DNA of 64,000 nucleotides from Taiwanofungus camphoratus (lineage: Eukaryota > Basidiomycota > Agaricomycetes > Polyporales > Taiwanofungaceae): positions 1,674,001 to 1,738,000 of the forward strand of contig CP021223.1 of assembly GCA_003999685.1 (NCBI GenBank). The letters run 5' to 3'. The number at the start of each line of letters is the position of its first letter. Positions within the stretch are counted from its first letter, which is position 1. Shown here piece by piece: positions 11,142-24,146 of the stretch. A program made the position numbers and the translations under genes. The notes under the pieces were generated by a model. That model searched no databases. It saw only the letters and a program-made list of their open reading frames with translations, and was not told the origin of the DNA.

Positions 11142-14100
11142 ATGTCCATAGACTTCTCCCCCGGCCCACAACAGGGTCTCTATGGCCAGCCCGACCTCGA
11201 CCATGCCTTCAGCGCCTTGCAGACCAGCGGCGACCTCAGCACCACCCCGCAGCCCCATTCTCATGCCAACGGCCATATGCACATCAACCCCCACTCCCTC
11301 GATCGTATGGATGCCCTCGACATCCAGGATCATCCAACATACGACATCTTCACAAACCCCTCCTCCAATTCCCTTGCCACCCAGCGCTATCGCACAAATG
11401 CTTCCTCCTCCTCCTCCCTCGGTCCAGGCTATGCCATCGGTGTGGACACCATGTACTCTCAGACTCCCTTTCCCGACTCTTTGCCCTCCTTTCACAATCC
11501 CAACCCCGGTCCCTATGACATGATGACTGGCCTGTCATCTTCCTACAGCAGCGGCAGGCCCTCGCCCCTCACCCCTAGCGACGGCATGGGCAGCTTCCAG
11601 CAATCACCCAGCTTCCCCTTCTCGAGCGGCCAGGCCAAGGACTTCCATCCCCAGAATGGTTACCAAGACGGCATCGACCGTCGCCTGAACAATGGCAGTG
11701 CCGGCAGCTATCAGTCGGACTTCAGCGACGACTACGGTAGCATGGGCGTCAACCCTGGTATGGGACTCGCCTTTCCGCCCCCCCCGCAAATGCAGCAGTT
11801 CCAAGACAGAATGGCCCGTCTCCAGACCGACTCGCGCTTCCCTTCCTCCGTCGTGCCCCCGCTCACCGTCCCAACACACATGCATCAAACCCCGGGCGCG
11901 GATCTAATGCGGGGCGTTAACCCTCATGCCACGCACGGGTTCAGGTCTGAGGGCCCGCTGCCGTCATATGATGACATGCAGCCCTTCTTAGCGCCCAACC
12001 CGCAGGTTGACTTTCCGCTTAGGATTCCGAGCGTCGACGAGCTGTCTCGCATGCGTCCGCAGGCGACGGACCTGCAGACGTTCATACGGTATGCGATAAC
12101 AATTCCGTCATGTCATCTTACAAACGAACCTGCGCGTGCGCAGCCCCTACCTAGACCAGTACGTACGCACGCCGAACCGCCTCGCGTTCGGCGAGCGCAC
12201 CGTCATCGTGATGTCGAGCAAGGTCGCCCAAAAATCTTACGGCACGGAGAAGCGGTACGTGCCTGCCGCGCGCTGGTGTGTGCCGTATGTGTTGTCTGAT
12301 GGGGATGCTCTTTTATCTCCAGGTTCCTGTGCCCGCCCCCCACGGCCATCATGATCGGGAACTCGTGGTGGACAGACGTCGTGCGCCGAGGCGAGGAGCC
12401 GAAGCTGTGCCCACCGCGCGTCGTGATCTCTATATCGGGCGAGCCTGCACCGCAGGAGGGCGCGATCGAGTGGACCGGCGCGACGGGCAAGCAGTTCGAC
12501 GTCGCGGACCCGCCAACGGGCACGACGTACATCGGGCGCTGCGTCGGCAAGCAGCTGTTCATCTCGGATGTCGACGAGAAGAAAAAGAAAGTCGAGGCCC
12601 TCGTCAAGATTATGGCGCCATCCGCGGAGGACGAGCCCGAACGCGTGATCGGGACGTTCCCCAGTCGCCCGATCAAAGTCATCAGCAAGCCGAGCAAGAA
12701 GAGGCAGAGCGCCAAAAATCTCGAGCGTGCGTGGGCGCCAGAATGCGTGCTTGCTGACATGGTTTCTGATGTGCTGATGTGATTGCGTGTAGTGTGTATC
12801 AATCACGGCTCCACTATTTCATTATTCCACCGTCTCCGCTCCCAAACGGTCTCTACAAAGTATCTTTGTGTTTCCGGGTCAGGGTCGTCTTTCAAAGGAT
12901 CTGATGGCGCTCCCCTCATGGGCCTCGATGGCCGAGGTAGGGCGCAGACGCCGTCGTTCATTGCAAGGACCGCGTCTTGGGGTATGTCTTCTACTTTTGA
13001 TTATTTCCAACTCAACGGAGTTTCATGTACTCTGTTCTAGATCCCTTCATCATGTACATTGTTGATGTCAACAAGCCGGCCGGTGGCGGAGACTCGCCTC
13101 CTCCTCCACCGCTTCAGCCGGAATACCCCTCCCCGCCTCCAAACGCGATCCCGTTTACTAACAACGGGTCGCAAATTCCTATCTACTACAATCAGACGGT
13201 CGTCCTGCAATGCCTCACGTCGGGTGTCGTCAGCCCCGTGCTGATCATCCGCAAGGTCGACCACCAGACGACGGTCGTCGGCGGCGGGCTGCAGGAGGGC
13301 GCCAAGGGCATCGCGGACCACTATTGCTCACTGGGCGAGGTGTGCGGCGACCCCGTCTCGCAGCTGCACAAGATCGCATTCGAGGTGTACGACCCCGGGC
13401 GCGGCGTGCCCGAGCCCGGCACGCCGGGCGTGAGCGGCGCATTCCTCTCCTGCATGGGCGAGAAGGTCAACACATTCCGCCCCGTCGACGGGCGCGTGTG
13501 GAACGCGGCCGCAGGCCCGCCCGCCGCGGCATCGCGCGAGAGCGACTCGCCTACCGCGACGCCCGGCTCGCCCACCGCGAGCACGCCGACGAGCTCGGGC
13601 TCGGCAGACTATTTCGGCGCGGGAAGCATGAGCAGCGCGCCGACGTCGCCGGACCCGTCTGACTTCCCGTCGAACGACGGCGGGCGCGTGAAGAAGGGCA
13701 AGCGCGGCTCGTCGAGCGGCGGCGGGATCGCGAAGCCAAGCTCGCAGAAGGGCCGGCGCCGGCCCACGTCGGCGGGCTCGGCGGGCTCGGGCAGGCGCGG
13801 GTCGAGCAGCGACTCGTCCGCGTCGTCCGGTGCGCTTTGGCAGGTGGACATTGGTGAGACAAGCGTGTGGACGATCGTCGGCACCGGTGAGCACCGCTTT
13901 CCTGCGTCAGCCTTCAGACCCGCGTCTTCGCTTCGCTTCTCTTCGGGTGTGACGGTGTGCTGATCGCTTCTTCATGCAGACCAAATCCGGTACAACTTCT
14001 ACGTCCCGCCGGTGCTGTTCGACAACCAGGGCGCGCCGCAGACAGGCTCGTTCCCCGTGCCGCTGAAGCCGGTGACGCCGTTCCCGGGCGTGGTGAAGTA

Positions 14101-14392
14101 CCTCCCGCCCGACCGCGCGGCGGAGGCGCCGAAGAACCACGCGTCGGCGCGGGCGGCGCTGTCGAAGCCGAACCCGCACGCGTCGAAGATGCTGACGGTG
14201 TACGGAGAGAACTTTTCCAAGACGGACCCGGTGACGGTGTTCTTTGGGTCAGAGCCGTCGCCGTACGTGGAGACGCGGTGCGGGGAGGTGCTGGGGTGCT
14301 TGCCGCCCGAGTCGCAGAGCACGAAGCGGCGGCCGATTGTTCTGGTGCGGTATGACGGCGTAGTCTTTCCCTCGAACACTTTCTATCCGTAG
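11142..14392 (+). CDS. CSL (CBF1/Su(H)/Lag-1) family transcription factor, 969 aa
   Basis: Six exons (11142-12088, 12144-12254, 12323-12726, 12793-12981, 13041-13886, 13980-14392) splice in phase through GT-AG introns of 55-93 nt. Residues 1-310 are a disordered Ser/Pro/Gly/Asn-rich extension. From about 315 comes the Rel-homology-like DNA-binding region, with the hallmark GTEKRFLCPPP and later LFHRLRSQTVSTKYL in the beta-trefoil domain. WQVDIGETSVWTIVGTD then leads into the C-terminal Rel-like (IPT) domain, ending GVVFPSNTFYP. Metazoan CSL proteins are the Notch effectors. Fungal members (S. pombe Cbf11/Cbf12) act without Notch on cell adhesion, cell cycle and lipid genes and bind GTGRGAA-type sites. 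Residues about 700-815, inside the beta-trefoil region, are a GC-rich Ser/Gly/Pro/Arg insertion, larger than the family norm. The long N-terminus resembles the longer fungal class. Confidence 0.92.
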
Positions 14393-14601
14393 TGACATCT
14401 TTTTTTTCGTGCCTGTGCGTGTCTCTCTGGTTGCTTTCCTTCTCTCCGCCTATGCTGGTCTGTTCGCTCGCATCTGTCGCATCCCCTCTCGTTGTCTATG
14501 TCTCGTCCCGCCTGATTGTCTTCAGTAGACTTTTGCATTTTATTGTGTTACGGTAGGATATCGAGCCGCGACGCGGCCTGTACTTGTATTATAGACTGTG
14601 C

Positions 14602-15455
14602 ATGGCATGTATAATGTGTTCTTGCACTGTGTGCAGCGCAACCGTGACCACATTCAACTGTGGACTGCGCGACGCCTGGGTGACGCCAAGCGCGGAGTGG
14701 GACTTGAACGTCGACTTGCATGCAGCGATGAGCATATTGTCTGCCCCGGGCGCGCTGTGGCATCTCTACGTCGAGCATCTCTGGTACTACAGCCCACACT
14801 CGTGGGTCGCCAGCGTCGCGTCCACCTGTCGCGTCCTCGCGTTCGTTGTGATTGCCCCGTTTGTCCTGCTCACGTTGCTGGTATGCATTATCCGGTGGCG
14901 GTTCGACATCTGTCTGTCTGTGCTCTGACACTGTTCGTCTGCTAGGACGCCACATCATATGTGATCGCACGTACACTCGGCGTCGTCGACGACACCAAGG
15001 CATCAACCAGCGAGACAGAGCCCGGTGACACCCCCGCCATAGTCGTCCACGCCGATACCGAGGCGCCACCCAAGCCAGGCGCAGAGGGTGTTCCCCTGAC
15101 GACGCCCCCCGCGACCTACTTCCGCAACCCCATGGAGGAGGAGGGTAACCTGCGGCTGTCAGGCGTGGGCATGTTCTCCCCCGCCCCCTCGCAGCCGCCC
15201 TCGCCCACCCTCTCGCGCCGCGAGCTCAGCCAGCACATGCACAACCCCCCGCGCGAGCAACAGGCCATCGACGAGGGCGGCGATGACACCTTCGCCGCGG
15301 CGCACCGGGACGCGTCGACGGATTCGAGCAGCGGGGAATCCTCGTATGCAATACTGGACCAGGAGTCGGGCTCGGAGGATGCACAGCTGACGCTGCGCAG
15401 GCGGACGAGACCGGGTGCAGATGACGAACACGGAACTGCGCCGTCAGACTCGTAG
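14602..15455 (+). CDS. unrecognised single-pass membrane protein, about 262 aa
   Basis: Two exons, 14602-14880 and 14946-15455, are joined by a phase-0 GT-AG intron of 65 nt. I chose the ATG at 14602; another in-frame ATG at 14614 is equally possible. The N-terminal quarter is Trp/Cys-containing and hydrophobic and ends in a strong membrane segment (VLAFVVIAPFVLLTLL) that stops just at the intron. The rest is an acidic Ser/Pro/Thr-rich cytosolic-type tail with clusters such as SSSGESS that could be phosphorylated. It lies 210 bp after the CSL stop on the same strand and converges on ESA1. I do not recognise the family. Confidence 0.65.
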
Positions 15456-15689
15456 CCAAAAGAAAATAACACTGATGGACAGTTGGACATTTCTCGTGCC
15501 CAGGGTGACTCTAAACAACGCCCGCTCTGGGGCTTTCTTTACAGGGCCGACTGCCACACGAGATTATACGCTTGTATTTTTATCACTCAGATACTAGTAC
15601 ACTGTACACAAAATACTCTACAGCCAGATACCGATATCAATCCTGCTCACGTCCCACCGCTGACACGCACATCTTCCCTAAAGCCGTGC

Positions 15690-17644
<1,955 letters not shown>

Positions 17645-17804
17645 GAAAATGCGAAGAAAAAAGTTTGCACAAAGCGCGGAGATGACTCGGGCGTATGTTT
17701 AAATTTCCTGACATATGACTAAGCACAGTGGCATCGTCTCCGTAAATGGCGAAAACATCCGTCATGCAGACAATACAGAGACAATACACGAGGGTAATAG
17801 TATA

Positions 17805-20441
17805 CTACGTCCGTGAACCTTGCGCCAGCTTCTCCAGCTCGTATCCGCCCGCAATCTGAAACTCTGAGACGCCAGTACTGACCATTTTGCCTTCTTTCTT
17901 TGTCAATCGTCCCTGTGCCCTGACAACCTTCTCCATCCGCTTTTCGGCATCCGCAACATCAAATTCGCCATCTTGATCATGGTCTTTACCCTTTCTGCTC
18001 TTCGCTTCGGAAACAGCTGTCTTTTTGTGCGCAGATTTGTGTACCCCTTGACCCTTGATCTTGGTGCTGGCACTCGTGACAGCATTCGGAGCTTCACGCA
18101 GTGCAAACGCCTTGGCCAAATGTCCGAGATGCAGATGGCGGATATGAAAAATATGCTTTTCATCTGATGGATGGGTCGCATAGGCCCTCATATGCGACAG
18201 GAAGGCCTTCCGTGCGAATGCGGCATTCTGTCGGCAGCGAGGTCAGAGTACAGGAGAGAATAGACGGACTGCCTCACTCACTTGCTTATCTCGGAGCACC
18301 CAGCGCTCGAACGACAGTTGTACCTCGGTGGCACGCTCCTCATGCTCGTTCCCCTTCCCTCCAAAGCCTTTCCTGAGTACAGTTTCCATTCCTACGCCCT
18401 CCAAGGCTATGTTCTCCTCTTTTGCAATCTTCTCATCCGCATCGTGATCTTCCTGAGCATTAGCTTTAGGGTCTCCCTGCATCTTCTTTTCCACCCACTT
18501 GATCCATTCTGTTTCGCTTGGTGTAACAATGCTCCATGCCTCCCCGCCTTTACCCGCACGCGCGGTACGCCCAACGCGGTGTACATATTCTGTTGCTCCC
18601 CCTTCGGTAGGTAAGTCATACTGAACCACAGCACGGACAAGGGGAAGATCCAGTCCACGGGACGCGACAGATGTGCATAATAAGACCGAAGAAGAAAGGG
18701 TGGTTGGTGACTTGCGCGACGGCACCGCGGAGAAACCGCGGAGAGACGCGAGACGAGTCCGCAGAGGCAGGGAGCCATGCAGTCGGAAGATCGACGCCTC
18801 AGGGAGCAGGGGAGACTTGACTTGCACTTTTTCGGCTCCAGCGTCAGAGTCGCTCTTCTGCCGATGGGACTTCTGTGGGTCCACATCGTCGCCTTCAGAC
18901 GCCTCGTCGGAATCGGAGGATGGCGACTCCTGATCATCATCCATAGACGTACCGCCGAGGAGATGCCAATGGAAATCAACCGAGTCGGTACAGCTAAGGA
19001 AAACAATTATCTTGGTCCCCCAATTACCCGGAGATTGTGCGAGAAGAGAACGGAGTAGGGCAATAAGAGTGACCAATCGAAGCTTCAAGGGAACGATAAC
19101 ATATTTCTGAGAGAGCTGTGACGGGGGAGTGAATTTTTGGGGGTTTACTGACACTGGTGCATCGCCATTTGAATCAGCGACGTTGGCCTGTCCGACTGGA
19201 ATATCATTTTCAAGGGCCTTTATCACCACAGGGTCTTTCAGAGTTGTGCCCGCCAACTTCTGGACGTCCTCCTTGATAGTGGCCGAACACAGCACCGTCC
19301 ATCTCCTTCTGTCCCAATCCCATCCCCCCACCTCCAGGCTCTTCCCCTCCTCCACAGCCTGCATCGCTAGTTTCCTTCGCCCATCGAGACCTCTTAAGAT
19401 ACCCTGAATTGTGTCCTCGAAGCCCAACTCCATAAGCCTATCTGCCTCATCAAGCACAAGCCAGCGGCACTTGCCAATACTGAAAGATGCTGTATTCTGC
19501 AGGTGGTCAAGCAGGCGGCCTGGCGTGGAGACGAGGATGGGCACGCCTTTGCGCAGGCGCGCCTTCTCGTGCGTGCGTGTAGAGCCACCGGTAAAAAGCC
19601 CTGAGACGAGCCAACGCGTTAGGCGCGGCGCAGACTCGGCAACATCAGCGGACCCATCCTGCGGCCGCAGGCGAAGCTGAAGGAGCGCTTCCAGAACGTC
19701 TGAAATCTGTTTCGCAAGTTCGCGTGTAGGCGCAATGATGACAGCTAAAGTGCCAATAGAGCGATCAATGTAGGATAGAGAACTGAGCGGAAGGAGGTCT
19801 TGAATGATAGGGAGTAGGAAAGACAGTGTTTTTCCCGACCCTGTTTGTGATTGGATGAACACGTCCCTCGACAGGGTGTCCTGTGAGGAACTAGAGAGAA
19901 GGGTAGGTAATGCGGCTCGTTGGATAGATGTAGGCTTCAAGATATTCATCTTTGTTGTCAAATGAGTGACGATGAGCGGATCAAGGCCAAGCCCGGCAAA
20001 AGTAGATGAATCGGTGAGAGGGGCATTGCTGGGACGAGAGAACAATTTCTGAGAAGTAAACTGTGCGGGCTGCTCTACTGTTGGGTTTGACGTGAATAAA
20101 GAAGATATTATCTGAGTTGGAGGGCGGTGAGTGGGTGCGGTACGTTCATCTGGACGGTTTTCTGTTGACGCGGCTGGTGCAGGAGGCTCTTTACGAGCAC
20201 GTTTTACAGGGCGAGTTTCATTTAGATTTCCTGGTTCTTTTCCAGCTATATTTTCCTCCGGTCTGGTCTTCCGTTTCACGACTCGTTTGGCTTTCAGGCT
20301 ACAAGAGTCGGAAATTTTCCAGACGCCAGAACAGGATGGCACTCACCGGTCGGTCCATCTTCCACCCTTCTTGCTGGACCCTATCCTGGACGGCACGACC
20401 TGACCGTCGAGGGTAAGGTTGAGTACAAGTCCATCATCCAT
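17805..20441 (-). CDS. DBP7: DEAD-box ATP-dependent RNA helicase Dbp7, 844 aa
   Basis: Exons are 20441-20347, 20298-18282 and 18227-17805. The first encodes MDDGLVLNL and ends GGRWTDR. Motifs run in order: Q motif PTSIQ, motif I SQTGSGKT (about residues 182-189), Ia APTRELA, Ib TPGR, II DEAD (315-318), [24 protein letters not shown] and [12 protein letters not shown]. An acidic Ser/Asp insertion sits between the two RecA-like lobes, and a basic C-terminal extension ends near the stop. Dbp7 acts in the nucleolus in assembly of early 60S ribosomal particles; the animal relative is DDX31. The first exon is supported by the conserved W-T/K-D-R end and by phase. It is transcribed divergently from the cyclophilin gene. 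Confidence 0.93.
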
Positions 20442-20613
20442 GCCGGTGAGCACAAACCTCCCAGTTCGAGTAGAAATTGAGTGCAAACGGCACTCCGATC
20501 GTGATCACGCTCGAGCTCGGCAAATCCCTTGCGCCTCTACGCCACGTCTGCTTTCGCGCTCTTACACTCTTGCAATATTCCTCTGTCATTCCTTTCCTCC
20601 AAACTGACCCATC
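20442..20613. promoter_or_regulatory. 172-bp divergent promoter between DBP7 and the cyclophilin gene
   Basis: The two start codons face away from each other at 20441 (-) and 20614 (+), so both promoters and leaders must fit in 172 bp. It has a CT-rich run next to the cyclophilin start and no clear TATA box on either strand. Confidence 0.7.
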
Positions 20614-21867
20614 ATGATGTTCCATCGCCTTACCATAGGCTTGATTTTGGTCACAATTGCGGCATTCTTCTGTGCGCAATCTGTTGAGGCCTCAAAGGGC
20701 CCCAAAATCACCAGCAAGGTTTACTTCGACATCAAGCATGGTGACAAGGACATGGGTCGGAGTATGTGTCATCATATTCTTCTGAGCTCAATGCTATGTC
20801 TTATCGGGTTTCCCTGCAGTTGTCCTGGGGCTTTACGGCGGCGTAAGTCTCACATCAGACAAGTTGCATAGATGTAGGCGGTAATTATGTCGCAACGTAG
20901 ACCGTTCCCAAAACAGCGGAGAATTTCCGCGCTCTCGCCACCGGCGTCAAGAAAGATGGTACCCCACTGGAACCTGGATTTGGGTACAAGGGCTCGAAAT
21001 TCCACCGAGTTATCAAGAATTTCATGATTCAGGGTGGTGACTTCAGTGCGTATACAGTACTACCGCAATGTCAGAAGCAGGGCGTATTCATTGAATGTCA
21101 CTGTCTAGCCCGGGGTGACGGTACTGGCGGAAAGGTTGGTCTTTGGCCTGATCGACTGCATCTCCTGACCTTGTAAAACCACGCGTCAGTCAATTTACGG
21201 TGACAAGTTCCCCGACGAGAACTTGTGAGTGGCGTTTCCGTTACAGAAATCGATTACATGCAGACATCCGTGATAGCAAACTTCGGCACACTCGTCCCGG
21301 TCTACTGTCGATGGCAAATGCAGGCAAAAATACCAATGGCAAGCGTCTTCGTTATCACATGCACGCTATCACTCATATCCGGCACAACTGAATCCAGGCT
21401 CCCAATTCGTAAGTTTTGTTCGAATGTCATAGCTAAATCAGGTGTACTTGACACCTCATGACCTGTTCTAAGTTCATCACTACTGTCGTGACCGGCTGGT
21501 TGGATGGCAAGCATGTGCGTTCGACCATATTGATTCCAAGTTTTGACAGTTGACCGATGCTTATACTAGGTCGTCTTTGGCGAAGTTCTGGAGGGCATGG
21601 AAATCGTCAGAGTAATTGGTGCATTGCGATTGTTATCCAACGCCACTCTTATCTAACCATGCATCATTCCTATTCCAGAGGACGTTCCGAAAGGCAGGAA
21701 CGACCGTCCCACTGAAGACGTTGTCATTGTAGATTGCGGAGAGGTATGTGCAACTGCGTGGCTTGCGATAAGTGGAGTGCTGACCTCGGTTCGCCTCCGC
21801 ACAGTTGCCGCTGGACATTGAAGTGGACACAGAAGGAAATGAGGTGCCTCTTCGCGCTGAGCTCTAG
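20614..21867 (+). CDS. secretory-pathway cyclophilin (peptidyl-prolyl isomerase B type), 222 aa
   Basis: Eleven exons: 20614-20761, 20820-20842, 20901-21045, 21109-21134, 21190-21224, 21277-21338, 21398-21408, 21473-21514, 21570-21618, 21679-21743 and 21805-21867. Phase holds throughout. Intron 6 starts with GC (21339-21340), and exon 7 is only 11 nt. Residues 1-26 are a signal peptide (hydrophobic core [15 protein letters not shown]). The isomerase domain follows with the active-site Arg in [16 protein letters not shown], then NTNGSQFFITT and the Trp of [18 protein letters not shown], the cyclosporin-contact position. It folds proteins in the ER. The end VPLRAEL carries no HDEL signal. A competing 3' exon would replace the last seven residues with a membrane anchor (see 21932-22330). 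Confidence 0.93.
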
Positions 21868-21931
21868 TCTGCCAGCTTTCTGTTTATGCAGTAAGATGTG
21901 ATATAAACGAAGATTGTGTTGTTGCCAACAG

Positions 21932-22330
21932 GGTCTGGCCACGTCTCTCATCACCACGCCGGCTGAGTTGTCAAGCTCTGCGTCCTTGGAACTGTCAACA
22001 GCAGCGCCGGTTACCCTCATGTCTGAGAAGACCGAGAGCAAGGAGGCTGCCGTTGTCACTGCCGTCAAGCCTGCGGATGATGTCGCTGAGCCGACTGAGA
22101 CCGCTCCTACCCATCCTTCTGACTCAGGTTCAGTGTCAGAGCCCGGGCCAGGGGCCAAGAAGGAGGAAGGCCCCGGCTTCATCGAGTTCGTTGCGCTTAT
22201 CGTTCTTGTCATGGGCGCCTGCGCGCTCTTCTGGTGGATCGGTGGTGTGCGATGGATGAAGCGCCTAGTCCTTCGACGGGATCGTGCACATTACCGCAAG
22301 CTAAGCGCAGAACGCGACCTGGAGAAGTAG
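21932..22330 (+). other. alternative 3' exon of the cyclophilin gene with a membrane anchor
   Basis: An open frame of 133 codons including the stop begins right after CAG at 21929-21931. If 21844 (GTGCCT) is used as a donor after the last GAG codon of exon 11, it joins in phase and yields a 347-residue protein instead of 222. It encodes a Ser/Thr/Glu/Pro-rich stalk, then a membrane helix (FIEFVALIVLVMGACALFWWIGG) and a basic tail ending in EKRDLEK-like charged residues. It has no good start codon of its own near its 5' end, which argues for an exon and not a separate gene. The alternative is a short independent protein from the ATG at 22019. The donor is weak, so the ratio of forms is unknown. 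Confidence 0.55.
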
Positions 22331-22516
22331 TTTCAATTCGTTCGTTTGGTTTATTGTCAAGGAAGGTGTCATTCGTTTCTGCGCAATTGTAGAGTATAAT
22401 TCGTTGGAGTAACGATGCATGGACTCTCAACGCCTTTCACTCTGGAGTCTGGACTATCGTTCATGGTCTGGTGTGCACGCATTTGCTTACTTTCCAGTCT
22501 CGATCCAGGACAACCT

Positions 22517-23044
22517 GAGACCCGCCATTTAGACCCTGGAATGACCACCGCCCTGGGTGAGAAGTACAGGGACTTCTGTGAATGGTACGACGTCGAAGCT
22601 CAGGTGTTCGATCTGTACAACGATTGGGTCGATGAGGGGATAGCGGAGCCTAGCATCCGCGATGACCCCCCGCCTACCAGGACGACGACTGAGGCCTGAA
22701 ACCTGTAGGGCTTACACTCGGTCACTAAGGTGGATTGTTAGCAGCATGGGTTTACCGGGCCGGGCAACCACATGGAGTGTGAAACGCGGGTCGGGCGGGG
22801 GTCGGATACGGCTTCCTCCGGATGTCGCTTCTCTGGCGGCTGGGGACTTGTACGTCCGGGCTGGCTGTGCCCCTCCTTCCTGCAGGCCTTGCTGGATTAT
22901 CTGCCCACGCCATATCTCGAGGCCACCGAAAACTGTAGGTGCGCCGCTCATGCGGGCGCGGATGCCCACTTACTGTCACATTAGACTCTACATGTACCTA
23001 CGTTGTATGGAGTATAAACCCGGTGATTTATTTAAATAAAAAAA
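22517..23044 (+). mobile_element. 5'-truncated LINE copy with A-rich tail
   Basis: The 3' about 350 bp match the element at 42912-43250 in order: AACCTGTAGGGCT, ACCGGGCCGGG, GCGGGCGCGGATGCCCAC, TACGTTGTATGGAGTATAAACC, then an A-rich end. The insert is bounded by near-identical 15-mers at 22502-22516 and 23045-23059 (14 of 15 match), a target-site duplication. This copy keeps about 170 bp more at its 5' end than the other one. That extra part reads as the end of an open frame (YRDFCEWYDVEAQVFDLYND) with a stop just before the shared region, so it looks like the tail of a LINE ORF plus 3' UTR. The family cannot be named from so little. Confidence 0.75.
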
Positions 23045-23165
23045 GATCTAGGACAACCTTCCGAGTCGCTTACAGCGGCTGATAATGTCGCGTTGGGCAT
23101 CAGATTGAGCGAAACAATTTCAAGACTGGCCACTGGTGCTTCTAAAACTGCATGATCATGAGGAC

Positions 23166-23435
23166 AGGAGCTCGTCCCTAAAAAGAGCTATCATAGAGGG
23201 ATTGGGCTGTCTGAGATTATTGGAGACTAAAAGATCGAAAGGTCATAATCATCTCCAGTAGTGCTCAGCAGAGCGCACCCCAGCAATATGCTGTGTGAGG
23301 TGTAAATGGATTTTTAGAGGGTAGTTCCCTGAGGGGAGAGCCCCTCACTTGCAGGTTACACTGCGGTTGTACGTAAATGTATTTTTTAGAATTGAGGCTT
23401 GCCTTGTTCTAGCCCATACCCAAAAAAACAAAAAA
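23166..23435 (+). mobile_element. A-tailed 270-bp insert with flanking duplication (SINE-like or retrocopy)
   Basis: Repeats of about 22 bp at 23144-23165 and 23436-23457 (AAAACTGCATGATCA plus a diverged end, 20 of 22 match) flank a 270-bp segment. That segment ends in an A-rich run with one C. This is the signature of target-primed retrotransposition. It contains no open frame worth reporting. I looked for RNA polymerase III A and B boxes and found no convincing pair, so SINE, processed RNA retrocopy or truncated LINE all remain possible. No second copy was seen in the window. Confidence 0.5.
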
Positions 23436-23457
23436 AAAACTGCATGATCACAAGGAC

Positions 23458-24146
23458 GACTGGATTGGCATCTGAACCTCCGCGGATGCTGATGATCGGA
23501 GGGTAATCGGAGTTGTTGAAATCACTGGAGATTCCATTACAAGCAATCTCAATACTGAACACAAGGTACCAACATCAAAACACTTTGCAAGATCACATTT
23601 TGTCACACGCACTCTCACATTGCTTGGCCTGCGAAACCATCTGGGCAGCAATCATCGATGTTTGCGCTCTCTTGCGCAAGGGCAGACACTAAGCACTGAT
23701 TTTTGAAAGTCCGGTAGCTGCTTTTGGGAATGGCTTCCCACTTTCCCATTGGAGCATCGGACATGGGCCTGCATCAATTACAGAACGAGACCAATGTATC
23801 TACTATATAACTCCCCCAACCGAACCCGCCTTTGTCCAACAGATCGTTATCCTAGTGTAGTAGAGATAAGTGCTACTGTTTGTATATACCGGGAAACACC
23901 GCGTCTTAGCACCCGTTTGCTTGTGGCCGTATACAAATCATCATCATCATGGTCCTGCATCAAATCTAATTTATCGTTATCTTAAACGAGAGATTTAGAG
24001 CTGCTATTACGGAAAGTCATCCGCTATTCGAAGCTACAGTTCTCGATAGATTGGTGATGGTCAAATTGACATGTACTTTTTCATCTCTGAGTTGAGACCT
24101 CCTCACTGTCTTTACCTCCTGTTCGTCTACATTCCTCTCCCCCTCC
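23458..24146. other. 689-bp intergenic stretch
   Basis: It lies between the A-tailed insert and the membrane-protein start. I see no coding potential or repeats. It presumably contains the promoter and leader of the gene at 24147. Confidence 0.5.

Noticed and set aside
13210-13894. Long Arg/Ala-rich frames on both strands inside CSL exon 5
   Set aside because: They are shadows caused by very high GC in third codon positions of the CSL frame.
22712-22969. Arg/Gly-rich minus-strand frame in the LINE copy
   Set aside because: It lies within the 3' UTR of the truncated LINE and is not conserved in the second copy.
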